DNA of 64,000 bases from JANOSH01 sp031415695 (GTDB lineage Bacteria; Actinomycetota; Acidimicrobiia; Acidimicrobiales; Ilumatobacteraceae). Positions 8,070 through 16,977 of the stretch are shown piece by piece; the stretch's first letter is position 1; the number at the start of each line of letters is the position of its first letter. The stretch lies in contig JANOSH010000048.1 of assembly GCA_031415695.1 (NCBI GenBank), forward strand, positions 1 to 64,000, read 5' to 3'. Under the pieces are notes generated by a model. That model was not told where the DNA came from. It was given only the letters and a program-made list of their open reading frames with translations, and ran no database searches. A program made the translations under genes and the position numbers.

Positions 8070-8273
8070 GTGTCCTCGAAGTATGGACATGAACACCTGG
8101 ACCACCTCGGTGTGCCAAAGGCCCTCCGCCCCGTGCTGCCCGTCATCAAGGCCACCGCCGTCGTTGCACTCATCGCGACTTCGGGGCGAAGCCGGGCTCG
8201 ATCAATCGTCGGCGCATCGCTCGTGGCGTACTACTCGGCTGCCATGCGGCCGGGTTTGGTCGGCAGCCGATGA
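8070..8273 (+). pseudogene. C-terminal fragment of a DoxX-like membrane protein
   Basis: The last 67 residues of this frame read HLGVPKALRPVLPVIKATAV, then VALIATSG and SLVAYYSAAM. This matches the second half of small DoxX_2-type membrane proteins (conserved LG.P..L.P...IK and a late YY..A). The N-terminal helices are missing, and the frame enters from unrelated sequence. It is probably not expressed. Confidence 0.5.
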
Positions 8274-8298
8274 TGGCAGAGCAACGGTGAACCCCGAC

Positions 8299-8706
8299 TC
8301 AGGAGCCACCACGATCGTCGGGACGGTCGACGAGCGCGACCAGCTTCTTTGGCGCCAGCACGCAGAAGCTCTCGATCACCAGCTCTCGGACCTCGCCCCA
8401 GTCGGTGTCGGCGTCGAGCACCATGCCCAATGCGTCGCGACCCCAGCCGAGGACAATGAATGGATGGCCGGTGCAGCGAAGCGATTCGATCTCCCCACCC
8501 GCTGCGCGGAACGCAAGCACGACCAGCTGGCTGGCGTCCTGTTCGATGCCCAGCACGTGGGCGAACGTGCGCGTACGGACCTTCCACCGCGTCCCCACCC
8601 ATGCCCGTTCTTCGTAGGCATCGGGCAGCGCAAGGCAACGCTCACGCAACCGGGCCTCGATGTCGCTGGGTACGTCGTTGGTGAAGCGATCCTTCGAGCC
8701 AGCCAT
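8299..8706 (-). CDS. MmcQ/YjbR family protein
   Basis: A 135-residue protein of the MmcQ/YjbR (double-wing DNA-binding-like) family. Typical features are LALPDAYEERAWVGTRWKVR near the N-terminus, the central FAHV, and DWGEVRELVIESFCVLAPKKL at the C-terminus. Members are small cytoplasmic proteins proposed to bind DNA, with no firm role. Length is normal and the ATG at 8706 is clear. It stands alone between degraded regions. Confidence 0.85.
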   Translation of the reverse strand: MAGSKDRFTNDVPSDIEARLRERCLALPDAYEERAWVGTRWKVRTRTFAHVLGIEQDASQLVVLAFRAAGGEIESLRCTGHPFIVLGWGRDALGMVLDADTDWGEVRELVIESFCVLAPKKLVALVDRPDDRGGS

Positions 8707-9067
8707 CGCCCAAGGCTACGGGCGTCGCGGCGCCGGACCACACCACAATCGTATCGGCCCGCCGAATGACTCCTGCTGGCCCTCGCCGGCCGCACCCGAA
8801 GTAGACGGCTGTAGCCTAGCGACTGAACCGACAGGCTCCCGCGCATCACCGCCAACTGACAAGCACCACTTGGTGCACTCACGTTGGCACCCTTCGCCCA
8901 CGTGTCGGCAGGCTCGGGATCCGGCAATCCGATCCTGCGCGCCGCACCCAGAGCCGCACAGAATTCGCGCTCGTCACCCCGCCTACGGACAGGCGGGCAC
9001 CGCTAGCGGCCAAGTTGCGCTATCGCTGGTACGGCTCCCGATCCCAAAGTCGTCCACGCAGGTTGGC
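8707..9067. other. Non-coding gap, no recognised gene
   Basis: About 360 bases between the YjbR-like gene and the VapC fragment. Frames on both strands lack motifs. GCCTACGGACAGGCGGGC contains a short inverted repeat (GCCT/AGGC), but no T tract follows. Confidence 0.4.
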
Positions 9068-9277
9068 TCAGACTTCGAGGCGCTCGGTAGGTTGGTCGGT
9101 AATCGCGGCGATGAGGTCGAAGTCCTTGTCGACATGCAATACGGTGAGTCGGGAAAGCTCTGCGGTCGCAGCGATAAGCAGATCAGGGATCGAAGGGGCG
9201 CTGTGCTGGCCACGGTCTGCGAGGAGCATCTGGAGCTCCAGCGCTACTTGAACCGGCGTGGAGTTGACCGGCAGCAA
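9068..9277 (-). pseudogene. C-terminal part of a VapC-type PIN toxin
   Basis: The 69-residue frame ends in APSIPDLLIAATAELSRLTV and LHVDKDFDLIAAIT, the classic end of VapC PIN-domain ribonucleases, which includes the acidic residues of the active site (PDLLIAA, D.DFD). The N-terminal half of the domain with the first catalytic Asp is missing; upstream DNA in this frame does not restore it. No VapB antitoxin is recognisable. It is best read as a truncated toxin. Confidence 0.65.
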
Positions 9278-9311
9278 CGACCCACAGCGCGTGCCGTGTA
9301 TCCGTCGTCGA

Positions 9312-9614
9312 TCAGCGGCGAGTCGCAGCGCGCAGCACCGGCTTCATGGTCGCGTGGACCGTCCACTCGACGGCACCTGGCTCAACGTCGAGGGTCACGG
9401 CGATACGATCAAGCGCGTTACCGGAGCGGTCTCGCCAACCGTCGCGAATTCGCGCTTCGACCTCGGCGAGCATGTCGTACCAGTCGTCGGCGAACTTGTC
9501 GGCTCCGCACTGCCGCAGTACCTCGCCAAGTCGATTCAGATCAGCAAGCTGCCGCGCCGCAAAGGCTGGCCTCACGTTGGTCGAGTACATGGGCCGATGA
9601 TCCATTGTTTTCAT
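9312..9614 (-). CDS. Small protein of unknown function
   Basis: A 100-residue frame with an ATG at 9614 and an AGGA-like site nine bases upstream. Composition is that of a soluble protein, with a helical middle (FAARQLADLNRLGEVL, WYDMLAEVEARI) and a strand-like end (IAVTLDVEPGAVEWTV). It ends 34 bases before the VapC fragment, so it could have been the partner of that toxin, but it does not resemble a VapB. No family is recognised. Confidence 0.45.
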   Translation of the reverse strand: MKTMDHRPMYSTNVRPAFAARQLADLNRLGEVLRQCGADKFADDWYDMLAEVEARIRDGWRDRSGNALDRIAVTLDVEPGAVEWTVHATMKPVLRAATRR

Positions 9615-9714
9615 AGTTCCATCCTGCCAACGGGGTATGACGAAGTTTCCTGCCTGCCTTCGGCGTCACAGCTACCGCTCGCTTCAACGCTCCGCCATCA
9701 GGGCCTGTGACGAG

Positions 9715-10137
9715 CTACTCGGTGCTGGTTGGGCGTTGCCTGCCTCGTTTGGCTTCACCCCGGGCCTTCTTGTCGGCGAGGCGTCGGCGTTTCGCCGCGC
9801 CCGATGGCCTCGTGGCGTGCCGGGCGGTCTGAACTGTCAGCGCCTCGGCGAGCACCTCGCCCAGTCGCTCGATGGCGTCGTCACGATTCCTGAGTTGCGA
9901 ACGGAAACGGCTCGAAACCACACGCACCTCGAGACCGAGCTTGTCGAGAATTCTCTGACGCTGCACGGGCCCCAAGCTCGGTGAGTCGGTCACGTTGAAC
10001 CGCAGGTCGGCCTTGGTATTGGCAGTGTTAGCGTGCTGCCCGCCCGGCCCCCCGGACGCGCTGAAACGCCAGTCGAGTTCGGCGGCCGGAATCACCAAGT
10101 TCCGGTTGACGCGAAGATCACCAACGTCTGCGGGCAT
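9715..10137 (-). CDS. arfB: Peptidyl-tRNA hydrolase ArfB (RF-1 domain)
   Basis: A 140-residue protein with the release-factor catalytic motif: FSASGGPGGQHANTANTKAD carries the GGQ loop near residues 30-35. It lacks the codon-recognition domains of RF1/RF2. The C-terminal tail is rich in Lys and Arg (KRRRLADKKARGEAKRGR), as in ArfB/YaeJ, where it enters the empty mRNA channel of stalled ribosomes. The enzyme frees stalled ribosomes by hydrolysing peptidyl-tRNA. The ATG at 10137 is chosen over the TTG two codons upstream. Length is normal. Confidence 0.88.
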   Translation of the reverse strand: MPADVGDLRVNRNLVIPAAELDWRFSASGGPGGQHANTANTKADLRFNVTDSPSLGPVQRQRILDKLGLEVRVVSSRFRSQLRNRDDAIERLGEVLAEALTVQTARHATRPSGAAKRRRLADKKARGEAKRGRQRPTSTE

Positions 10138-10328
10138 AACCAAATGTTGGCATGCTACGATCGCCCGCTGCCGGACAGTTACCTTCGGAGCGGATTGGTG
10201 TCGTCACACAACCTCAATACGCTCCAAAGCGGCTAGCTCGACGCGACGGTGAGGCCGGCCTGACTCTGTCCTGCTGTGGCATGCATCGACAACGCCGCGT
10301 TGTCCGAGATGTGCGGCAGCTCGCCCGC

Positions 10329-11207
10329 TCAAGACCTGCCGCGAGACGTGGTCGCCCACTTCCCGATGGCGCGATTCGAAATCCACCCGAAGAGCGAAAA
10401 GACAAGAACGCCGAACAGGCACGACATGATTACGCCTGCCATCAGATGCTCGCCTTCGGTGCGGGCGGCGTACCGCTTGATGAGCTGACCAATACCGACC
10501 GGACCCTGGCCGAAGATGAAGTCGCCCACAATGGAACCAATCACGGATAAACCAGCAGAAATTCGAAGGCCCGTGAAAATGGCCGGCAATGCGGCTGGAA
10601 ACATCAGCTTAGTAAGGCGCGTTGTTCGGCTGGCTTTATGCAGCGTGAACAAGTCGTGCATGCCCTCGTCGGCCGACAATAAACCAAACAATGTGTTCAC
10701 GACGATAGGGAAGATCGCAATGAGTACACAAACAAATATTCGCGAGTTGGTGCCGAACCCGAGTACCAGCGAGATCAAGGGCGTAATGGCCAAGATGGGT
10801 ACGGACTGCAGCATTACTGCGTATGGGAAGATGGCACGTTCGAAGAATTTCGACTGGCTCATTATGGTGGCTAGCGCAACACCAAGAAGCGTGGCTATCA
10901 ACAGGCCAATGACAGCAACCTTGGCACTGCGGCCAAGACCCTGCATCATCTCAGAGAACTGAGCGCCGTCGAGAAAGCCCTTGTCGATGACCTTATGGGG
11001 CGGCTTCAGCAAGAACCGTTTGCCCTTCTCGAGAAGCACATAACTGCTCAGATACCAAAACCCCACAAAGACAACACCGAGCAATAGCGGCGGCACGAAA
11101 ATTGACAGTATCGACGTGCTTTTCTTGACTGCGATGCCGGGCAGACGGCTTTCAGCGACGCGCTCCGTGTCGGAGAGAGTGGACGGTACCGACTGGTCGA
11201 TGCTCAT
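10329..11207 (-). CDS. ABC importer permease (NitT/TauT type)
   Basis: A 292-residue membrane protein with about six transmembrane helices. It carries the permease coupling region HKASRTTRLTKLMFPAALPA followed by IFTGLRIS, typical of nitrate/sulfonate/taurine-type importers. The N-terminus has a roughly 30-residue cytoplasmic leader before the first helix. The ATG overlaps the stop of the ATPase gene (ATGA at 11204-11207), so the two are coupled. With the ATPase and the divergent lipoprotein binding protein it forms a full importer. The substrate is unknown; neighbouring monooxygenases suggest an organic compound. Confidence 0.9.
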   Translation of the reverse strand: MSIDQSVPSTLSDTERVAESRLPGIAVKKSTSILSIFVPPLLLGVVFVGFWYLSSYVLLEKGKRFLLKPPHKVIDKGFLDGAQFSEMMQGLGRSAKVAVIGLLIATLLGVALATIMSQSKFFERAIFPYAVMLQSVPILAITPLISLVLGFGTNSRIFVCVLIAIFPIVVNTLFGLLSADEGMHDLFTLHKASRTTRLTKLMFPAALPAIFTGLRISAGLSVIGSIVGDFIFGQGPVGIGQLIKRYAARTEGEHLMAGVIMSCLFGVLVFSLFGWISNRAIGKWATTSRGRS

Positions 11208-11950
11208 GCGTGCGCTCCTCGCAACTCGAGACTGATTTGGCCGCTGATTTCGGCAAACTTCGGGTCGAACCGCAGTTCAGGAACCCGTGGATAGCTGAAG
11301 GGGATGTCGTACGTGGCAACAATACGCCCGGGGCGCGCCGACATCACCAAAACTCTGGTGGAGAGGAACACTGCTTCGCTGATGGAGTGCGTAATGAATA
11401 GCCCGGCAAACTTCTCACGTTCGAACAGGTTGAGCGTTTCCTCGTTCAGATGCTCACGCGTGATTTCATCGACCGCGCCGAATGGCTCGTCGAAGAGGAA
11501 TACCGGTGGTTTCAGCGTGAGCGTACGCGCGAGAGACGCTCGCATTTTCATACCGCCCGACAGTGACTTCGGGTAGTGATTCTCGAAGCCGTTCAGCCCG
11601 ACAAGGTCAATGGCCTCACTCGCCAACCTCGAACGCTCTGGGTCGGGAATGCCGTGCAGTTCGGGCAGAAGTTCGACGTTGCGGCGAACGGTGCGCCATG
11701 GCAGCAAGGTGGCGTCTTGAAAGACGTAGCCGATACGGTCTCGATCTATCTCGACGTGGCCAGCGGTCTGTTGCAAAAGCCCCGAAGCAATCTTGAGCAG
11801 CGTCGACTTGCCGCATCCTGAAGGTCCGACAATAGTGACGAACTCTCCCTTCGCTACATCGAAGGAAACATTGTCAACTGCGTTCGTTCCGTCAGGAAAC
11901 CGCATTGAGATGTTCCGAAACGACAGGGCAGGTGTCCCCGTCTGAACCAT
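11204..11950 (-). CDS. ABC importer ATP-binding protein
   Basis: A 248-residue ATPase of the SsuB/TauB/NrtD type. Walker A is GPSGCGKST (about 42-50), the Q-loop is YVFQDATLLPW, the signature is LSGGMKMR (SGGM in place of SGGQ, as in several members of this subfamily), Walker B is VFLFDEPFGAVD and the switch His is in ITHS. It energises the permease encoded directly downstream. It is divergent from the binding protein, and the palindrome at 12012-12028 lies between the two promoters. Confidence 0.93.
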   Translation of the reverse strand: MVQTGTPALSFRNISMRFPDGTNAVDNVSFDVAKGEFVTIVGPSGCGKSTLLKIASGLLQQTAGHVEIDRDRIGYVFQDATLLPWRTVRRNVELLPELHGIPDPERSRLASEAIDLVGLNGFENHYPKSLSGGMKMRASLARTLTLKPPVFLFDEPFGAVDEITREHLNEETLNLFEREKFAGLFITHSISEAVFLSTRVLVMSARPGRIVATYDIPFSYPRVPELRFDPKFAEISGQISLELRGAHA

Positions 11951-12011
11951 ACAAAATCCCCCTTCGTACCTCGCCCCGAGGTCAAGTTTTTGCAGCCGTA
12001 TTGCACACCGT

Positions 12012-12028
12012 CATTGATCACATCAATG
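12012..12028. promoter_or_regulatory. Operator-like palindrome, site 1
   Basis: CATTGATCACATCAATG has perfect 7-base arms around CAC. It lies between the divergent ABC ATPase/permease and binding-protein genes. The core ATTGATCACATCAAT matches the site at 14962-14976 as ATTGAYNNNATCAAT. A related half site (AATGATCTAAGG) follows at once. It is a proposed binding site of the XRE-cupin regulator at 17309. Confidence 0.65.
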
Positions 12029-12130
12029 AATGATCTAAGGTACCATGCCGTAGCCCTCAACAGCTACCTGCTCACTATCCAGACGGGACGCACCACCGCA
12101 CCGGCTGCACACACCAAGGGGAAGACCAAC

Positions 12131-13315
12131 TTGTCACGAAAGAACGTCATTCGGATGGCTGCACTGCCCATCTCCCTCGCCATGTTCGCTGCGGCTTGCG
12201 GCAGCGACAAGGCCAAGGAGCCTGCTGCAACGACAGCAGTCTCGGGCACAGCGACTACCGCTGCCGCCGGAGCGTCAGCCTCGATGAAGGGTGCGCTCAA
12301 AGGCGTCTGCCCCGCCACAGTCGTCATTCAGACCGACTGGTTCCCGGAAGCAGAGCACGGCGCGCTCTACGACATGGTCGGCACCGGCTACAAGGTCGAT
12401 ACATCTAAGAAGACGGTAACCGGTCCTCTCGTTTCAGGCGGCGAAGACACGGGCGTCATGATCGAGGTTCGCACCGGTGGCCCCGCCATTGGCTTCCTGC
12501 CGGTGTCGACCCAGATGTACACCGACAAGAGCATTCACCTTGGCTACACCAGCCACGACGATGCGGCCAACAACTTCGCCGACGCACCAACGCTATCGGT
12601 TGTTGCCCCGCTCGAGAAGAACCCGCAGATGGTCATGTGGGACCCAGCTACCTATCCGGTCAAGACCATCAAGGAACTCTCCGCCAAGGGAGCCCGCATC
12701 AACATCTTTGCCGGTGGTGCATGGATGCAGGTTCTGATCAACGAGGGAACCGTCAACAAGAGCCTTGTCGACGAGACCTACGACGGTGCTCCAGCCAAGT
12801 TCATCGCGGCTGGTGGCAAGTTGGCCCAGCAGGGCTTCGTAACGTCCGAGCCGTACCAGTACGAGAAGGCGTTCAAGGACTGGGGAAAGCCGGTTGCGTT
12901 CCAGACCGTGGACGATGCAGGCTTCAAGATTTACAGCCAGCCGTTGGGCATTCGTTCGGGCGACCTCGACACGCTGCGGCCATGCCTTAAGAAGCTCGTG
13001 CCAATCGTGCAGCGGGCCACGGTCGATGCCATCACCAAGCCCGACCGCTCGAATGCGATCATCGTCGATGCTGTTGCTCAGTTCAAGGACTTCTGGGTGT
13101 ACGGCAAGGCCGAAGCCGACTTCGGTGTCGTTGAAATGAAGAAGGGTAACTTCGTCTCCAACGGGCCCGACGCCACCATTGGTAACTTCGACGACGCCCG
13201 TGTGCAAAAGACCATCGACCAGATGATCGCCGCAGGCATCACCAAGGTTCCCAAGACTCTAAAGGCCAAGGACATCGCCACCAACGAGTTCATCGACCCG
13301 AAGATTAAGCTCTAG
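12131..13315 (+). CDS. ABC importer substrate-binding lipoprotein
   Basis: A 394-residue lipoprotein. The TTG at 12131 has AAGGGGA nine bases upstream and gives a proper signal peptide: basic SRKNVIR, a hydrophobic core and a FAAAC lipobox with Cys at residue 23. A Ser/Ala/Thr-rich linker follows. The mature domain opens with CPATVVIQTDWFPEAEHGAL, like NMT1/ThiY-type binding proteins of NitT/TauT importers. Starting further upstream would add a non-signal segment, so TTG is preferred. It would capture the substrate outside the membrane for the divergent permease/ATPase pair. A strong terminator follows the stop. Confidence 0.85.
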   Translation: MSRKNVIRMAALPISLAMFAAACGSDKAKEPAATTAVSGTATTAAAGASASMKGALKGVCPATVVIQTDWFPEAEHGALYDMVGTGYKVDTSKKTVTGPLVSGGEDTGVMIEVRTGGPAIGFLPVSTQMYTDKSIHLGYTSHDDAANNFADAPTLSVVAPLEKNPQMVMWDPATYPVKTIKELSAKGARINIFAGGAWMQVLINEGTVNKSLVDETYDGAPAKFIAAGGKLAQQGFVTSEPYQYEKAFKDWGKPVAFQTVDDAGFKIYSQPLGIRSGDLDTLRPCLKKLVPIVQRATVDAITKPDRSNAIIVDAVAQFKDFWVYGKAEADFGVVEMKKGNFVSNGPDATIGNFDDARVQKTIDQMIAAGITKVPKTLKAKDIATNEFIDPKIKL

Positions 13316-13333
13316 CTAGCTAGTACTTGAGTG

Positions 13334-13380
13334 AAGCCGGGTCGTCGCCTTGTCGTAAGGCGTCGGCCGGCTTTGTTTTT
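13334..13380 (+). terminator. Intrinsic terminator after the binding protein
   Basis: AAGCCGG pairs with CCGGCTT, and inside it CGCCTT pairs with AAGGCG around a short loop. TTTGTTTTT follows. It lies 19 bases after the binding-protein stop and 17 bases before the start of the FAD enzyme gene, so it should strongly reduce readthrough between them. Confidence 0.85.
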
Positions 13381-13396
13381 GGCGGGAGGCCGTAGC

Positions 13397-14947
13397 GTGA
13401 GTACAGATTTTGATGCCATCGTCATTGGCGCGGGCCACAACGGACTCATCACCGCTGCCTACTTGGCCCGAGCGGGCAGGCGAACGTTGTTGGTCGAAGC
13501 CCGATCTTCGGTCGGTGGATGTGCGTCAAGCGAAGACGTACTTGGGGCCCGGGTCAACATCTGCAACTGCGACCACCTCACCTTTCGAACGACACCCGTG
13601 CACGACGAACTCGACCTCGCGGGCCACGGGTTGCGCTACCTCGATGTAGAACCGGCGCAGATGAACCTCACGTGGGACGGGTCCGCCGCCTGGCCGATCT
13701 TCCACGATGTCGAACGCACCATCGAAGCCCTCGCTGCCACGCACCCCGGTGAGGTCGACGGATATCGCCGCTATGTCGCCGATGCCATGCCCGTCGTGAA
13801 GCTGATTTTCGGTGCTGCCGCCGACCTTCCCACGCGTCCGCGTCTGGTGCGCGGCGTGCTGGCCAAGGGCGGCAAGGGCGCGATGACTCTCCTGCGATGG
13901 AGCCGAATGAGCGCGGCCGATGTGCTGCGCCAGTACTTCACTAGCGACGCCATACTGGGCCCTGCACTCGCCGCCGGACCAATCGTCTGGGGCCTCTCGC
14001 CCGAGACTCCCGGAACGGGCCTCGGCGCCATTCCAATGGCACTGCGCCATGTCGCCCAGGTGGGTCGGCCCGAGGGCGGTAGCGGCATGCTGCCAGCGGC
14101 CCTCGCCCGTGCCGTCGAAGCCCATGGTGGCCACATTCGGACGTCGGCACGAGTCACCGCCATCGACTGCTCGGCAACGGGCGTGCATGGCGTTCAACTC
14201 GACGATGCCACCCAGATCACCGCCCCCGTTGTAGTGAGCGCGTGCGACCCGCATCGCACCTTCCTGTCGTGGTTACGCAACCCTCCACCCGGCGCTGGGC
14301 CGCTCATCGAACGGTGGAAGTCCACACCACATCACGAGGGATTCGAAAGCAAAATCGATGCCGTGGTAACCACACTTCCGCGCTACCTCTCCTTCGATGA
14401 TCAGCTTGGGAAACGTCTCGGTTTCGACCCCCTCGTGGCGTCGGCAATGATCTCCCCGAGCGTCGCCGACCTGCACACGGGGGCACAATTGAAACTGTCG
14501 GGCCACGTGATGGACCGTCCGGTGATGTTTGCAAACGTGCCCACCGTGCTCGACCCATCGATGGCACCAGCAGGCCAACACGTATTCAGCCTCGAAGTTC
14601 TCTTCACGCCGTACTCGCTGCAAGGCGGCTGGCCCGGTTCGGTTGAGCCGCAACGTTGGCTCGATCGGTACTCGGGCATGGTCGAGCCGGGATTTGTCGA
14701 GTCGATTACCGATTGGCGGGCCATGACCCCCGATCGCTACGAAGGCGAGTTCCATCTTCCCCAAGGCCATGCCACCAGCTTTGCCGGTGGGCCTATGGCG
14801 GCACTACGGGCTAAGCCACGCGAGCTGACCCGCTACACCACGCCCATACGGGGGCTGTTTCTTACCGGCGCCGCTACCTTCCCCGGTGCAGGAATCTGGG
14901 GTGCCAGTGGACGTAATTGCGCGCTGACTGTTCTGCGAGCAACCTGA
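13397..14947 (+). CDS. Phytoene-desaturase-like FAD oxidoreductase
   Basis: A 516-residue FAD enzyme of the amine oxidase/phytoene desaturase superfamily. The N-terminus has the dinucleotide fold DAIVIGAGHNGLITAAYLAR and the acidic end LLVEAR, then GG motifs. A C-terminal FAD-contact motif (GLFLTGAATFPGAGIWGASG) closes the protein. The GTG at 13397 is preceded by GCGGGAGG eight bases upstream, so the longer reading from 13331, which runs through the terminator, is rejected. It would oxidise C-N or C-C bonds of an unknown substrate with FAD. Its neighbours are monooxygenases, so it is probably one step of the same pathway. Confidence 0.85.
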   Translation: MSTDFDAIVIGAGHNGLITAAYLARAGRRTLLVEARSSVGGCASSEDVLGARVNICNCDHLTFRTTPVHDELDLAGHGLRYLDVEPAQMNLTWDGSAAWPIFHDVERTIEALAATHPGEVDGYRRYVADAMPVVKLIFGAAADLPTRPRLVRGVLAKGGKGAMTLLRWSRMSAADVLRQYFTSDAILGPALAAGPIVWGLSPETPGTGLGAIPMALRHVAQVGRPEGGSGMLPAALARAVEAHGGHIRTSARVTAIDCSATGVHGVQLDDATQITAPVVVSACDPHRTFLSWLRNPPPGAGPLIERWKSTPHHEGFESKIDAVVTTLPRYLSFDDQLGKRLGFDPLVASAMISPSVADLHTGAQLKLSGHVMDRPVMFANVPTVLDPSMAPAGQHVFSLEVLFTPYSLQGGWPGSVEPQRWLDRYSGMVEPGFVESITDWRAMTPDRYEGEFHLPQGHATSFAGGPMAALRAKPRELTRYTTPIRGLFLTGAATFPGAGIWGASGRNCALTVLRAT

Positions 14948-14960
14948 CGATCCATCGTAG

Positions 14961-14977
14961 TATTGACTGCATCAATA
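14961..14977. promoter_or_regulatory. Operator-like palindrome, site 2
   Basis: TATTGACTGCATCAATA has the arms TATTGA/TCAATA and matches site 1 over ATTGAYNNNATCAAT. It sits 40-56 bases upstream of the first monooxygenase gene. A further half site, AATTGATCTAG, lies at 14986-14996, echoing the arrangement next to site 1. Confidence 0.65.
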
Positions 14978-15016
14978 TCGGCTACAATTGATCTAGCGAC
15001 CGAAAGGGTATTGACG

Positions 15017-16177
15017 ATGCAGGTAGGGGCCTTTTTCTTCGGTGGGGTCGAAATGTCCGATGCTGGCGCTGGGCTGCCCGCACCCATGGATCGCCGCTTC
15101 GACAACCAGACCTGTTGGGATGCCACGCTCAAATATGTCGATGCTGCCATCGCTGCCGAAGCACTAGGCTACGACAGTTTCTGGACCACCGAACACCACT
15201 TTCAATACGAGGGCTACGAGGTCGTTCCCAACGGCCTGTTGCTGGCAACGTGGATTGCGGCCAAGACCAGCCGACTGCGTTTCGGGTCACTGTTCAACGT
15301 CGTGCCGCAGTGGAACCCCATCCGTCTCGCCGAAGACTTCGCCACACTGCACAACCTGTCGGGCGGGCGAGCCATTCTGGGTGTTGGCCGCGGCACCGTT
15401 CCTCGCGAGATTGCCCACCTGAACCCCGACAAGGTGTCGATTGGGTCATTCGACAATCCCGACATGGCTGACGCCGACGCCCATAATCGCGAATGGTTTG
15501 AGGAAGCTATGGAGATAGTGCGTCAAGCGCTCGACAACGAAACGTTCTCGTTTTCAGGCAAACACTTCCAGATTCCTGTGCCTGGTATTCCCGATCGCGG
15601 CGAGACGGTGCAGAACCTCACGCTTATCCCCCGACCCCTGTACCCGTACGAGATCTGGCAGGCCGTCACTAGTCCGCCCACCATCGAGTACGTGCCCATC
15701 GTCGCGCACGGCGCTGTGTTCTGGAACCAAAACCCTGTATTCATCAAGCGGTTGTGGGACCGATACGAGACGCTGTACAACACCCATCACGACAACGAGT
15801 TGGCAATGGGTGCCAAACGCATGCTCGTGGTCAGTATTCGTATCGAGGACACCCACGAGGAGGCAATGCGAACTGCCCGCAACGGCCACGATGAGTTCTG
15901 GAAATTCCTCGGCCCATACGGGTGGAGCAAGGGGTACATGGGCACCGATGGTCGCCCTGCGGCCGCCGGGCTCATCCCAACGCTGGAAGAATCAATGAAG
16001 CAGCGCACCATTCTGGTGGGCTCGCCCGATGGCGTTGCCGAGCAGCTCCAGACCTACAAAGATCTTCTTGGCATCGAACATCTCACGGTGTTCCCCCACC
16101 TGCTTGGAGATTCGTACGCGAAAGCGACCGAACAGATGGACCGATTCATGAACGACGTTCTTCCACTCGTCAACTGA
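15017..16177 (+). CDS. LLM-class flavin-dependent monooxygenase 1
   Basis: A 386-residue bacterial-luciferase-like protein. The TIM-barrel landmarks are FFFGGVEM at the start, SFWTTEHHF (cofactor-side histidines), RLRFGSLFNVVPQWNPIRLAED and GRAILGVGRGTV. The length and the EHHF motif resemble FMN- or F420-using monooxygenases that act on small organics. The ATG at 15017 has GAAAGGG eight bases upstream. It is followed two bases after its stop by a second, shorter family member, so they are one operon. Operator site 2 controls it. The cofactor and substrate cannot be fixed from sequence. Confidence 0.85.
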   Translation: MQVGAFFFGGVEMSDAGAGLPAPMDRRFDNQTCWDATLKYVDAAIAAEALGYDSFWTTEHHFQYEGYEVVPNGLLLATWIAAKTSRLRFGSLFNVVPQWNPIRLAEDFATLHNLSGGRAILGVGRGTVPREIAHLNPDKVSIGSFDNPDMADADAHNREWFEEAMEIVRQALDNETFSFSGKHFQIPVPGIPDRGETVQNLTLIPRPLYPYEIWQAVTSPPTIEYVPIVAHGAVFWNQNPVFIKRLWDRYETLYNTHHDNELAMGAKRMLVVSIRIEDTHEEAMRTARNGHDEFWKFLGPYGWSKGYMGTDGRPAAAGLIPTLEESMKQRTILVGSPDGVAEQLQTYKDLLGIEHLTVFPHLLGDSYAKATEQMDRFMNDVLPLVN

Positions 16178-16179
16178 CA

Positions 16180-16977
16180 ATGAGCCTTCCCCCGGTCGGC
16201 ATCTGGCTGTACCCAGATGCGCCCGTACTCGACCTCGTGGAAGCAGTAATCCTCGCCGACGCGGCTGGTATCGACGAGGTCTGGATTGCCGACGAGGGGG
16301 TTGCCCGCGAGCCGTTCATCGTCTTTGCGGCTGCCGCGACACGAACTAGCCAGATCCGAATGGGCGTCGGCATTACGTCACCAGCGCTGCGACATGCCGG
16401 CGCCATCGCGGCATCGGCTGCCACGCTCGACGAACTCACCAACGGTCGGGCAAGTATCGGGTTTGGGGTAGGCGGCCACGAATCACTTCAACCGTTCAAC
16501 ATCACCGTCGATAGACCCGTAGCGCTAGTGCGCGACGCAATACGAACTGCACGAGCGGTCCTCACCCGACAGCCATCGGCACTCTACGACCCGCCACAAC
16601 ATGCCGCACCTGCCCGCTCGGTACCAATCTTCGTCGGCGCTCGCGGCGAGCAACTCAACCGGTTGGCATCACGCGAGGCCGACGGTGTGTTCCTGTCGGG
16701 CTTCACAACTGACGGCCTTGCCGACCCGGTCGATTGGGCCCGGTCTGTGAACCCGATAACCGTGTCGCTCTATGCGTCGGTTCGTTTTCGGCACCACGAA
16801 CTGCGCGACCCGACCGCACTCGTTGGCTCACCGGAGCGACTGGCCGAACAACTCCGAGCTCTGGTGGATCGATATCGGCCCGACACCATCGGCCTAGCGC
16901 TAGTCGATGGCGACAACGTTGTCGCCATGACGCGCCAGGCCATTGCCGCTCTCACCTGCCTGCGTCAGTTGAGTTAG
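16180..16977 (+). CDS. LLM-class flavin-dependent oxidoreductase 2
   Basis: A 265-residue, F420-type luciferase-like protein. The barrel motifs are GIDEVWIADEGVAREPF, the strand RMGVGITSP, ASIGFGVGG and PIFVGARGEQLNRLA. It starts two bases after its larger neighbour's stop, so the pair is co-transcribed and probably co-translated. It is shorter than most family members (about 300), mainly at the C-terminus, but the fold core is complete. Its stop overlaps that of the convergent TIGR03792 gene. Confidence 0.82.
   Translation: MSLPPVGIWLYPDAPVLDLVEAVILADAAGIDEVWIADEGVAREPFIVFAAAATRTSQIRMGVGITSPALRHAGAIAASAATLDELTNGRASIGFGVGGHESLQPFNITVDRPVALVRDAIRTARAVLTRQPSALYDPPQHAAPARSVPIFVGARGEQLNRLASREADGVFLSGFTTDGLADPVDWARSVNPITVSLYASVRFRHHELRDPTALVGSPERLAEQLRALVDRYRPDTIGLALVDGDNVVAMTRQAIAALTCLRQLS

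Noticed and set aside
7657..8769. A long plus-strand frame of 370 codons
   Set aside because: Its product is low-complexity Arg/Ser/Pro sequence. It overlaps the YjbR-like gene on the other strand, which is clearly real.
8660..9616. A 318-codon plus-strand frame
   Set aside because: It runs antisense to the VapC fragment and the 100-residue gene and shows no domain.
13526..14254. A 242-codon minus-strand frame under the FAD enzyme gene
   Set aside because: It is a mirror frame of a clearly coding region, with no motif of its own.
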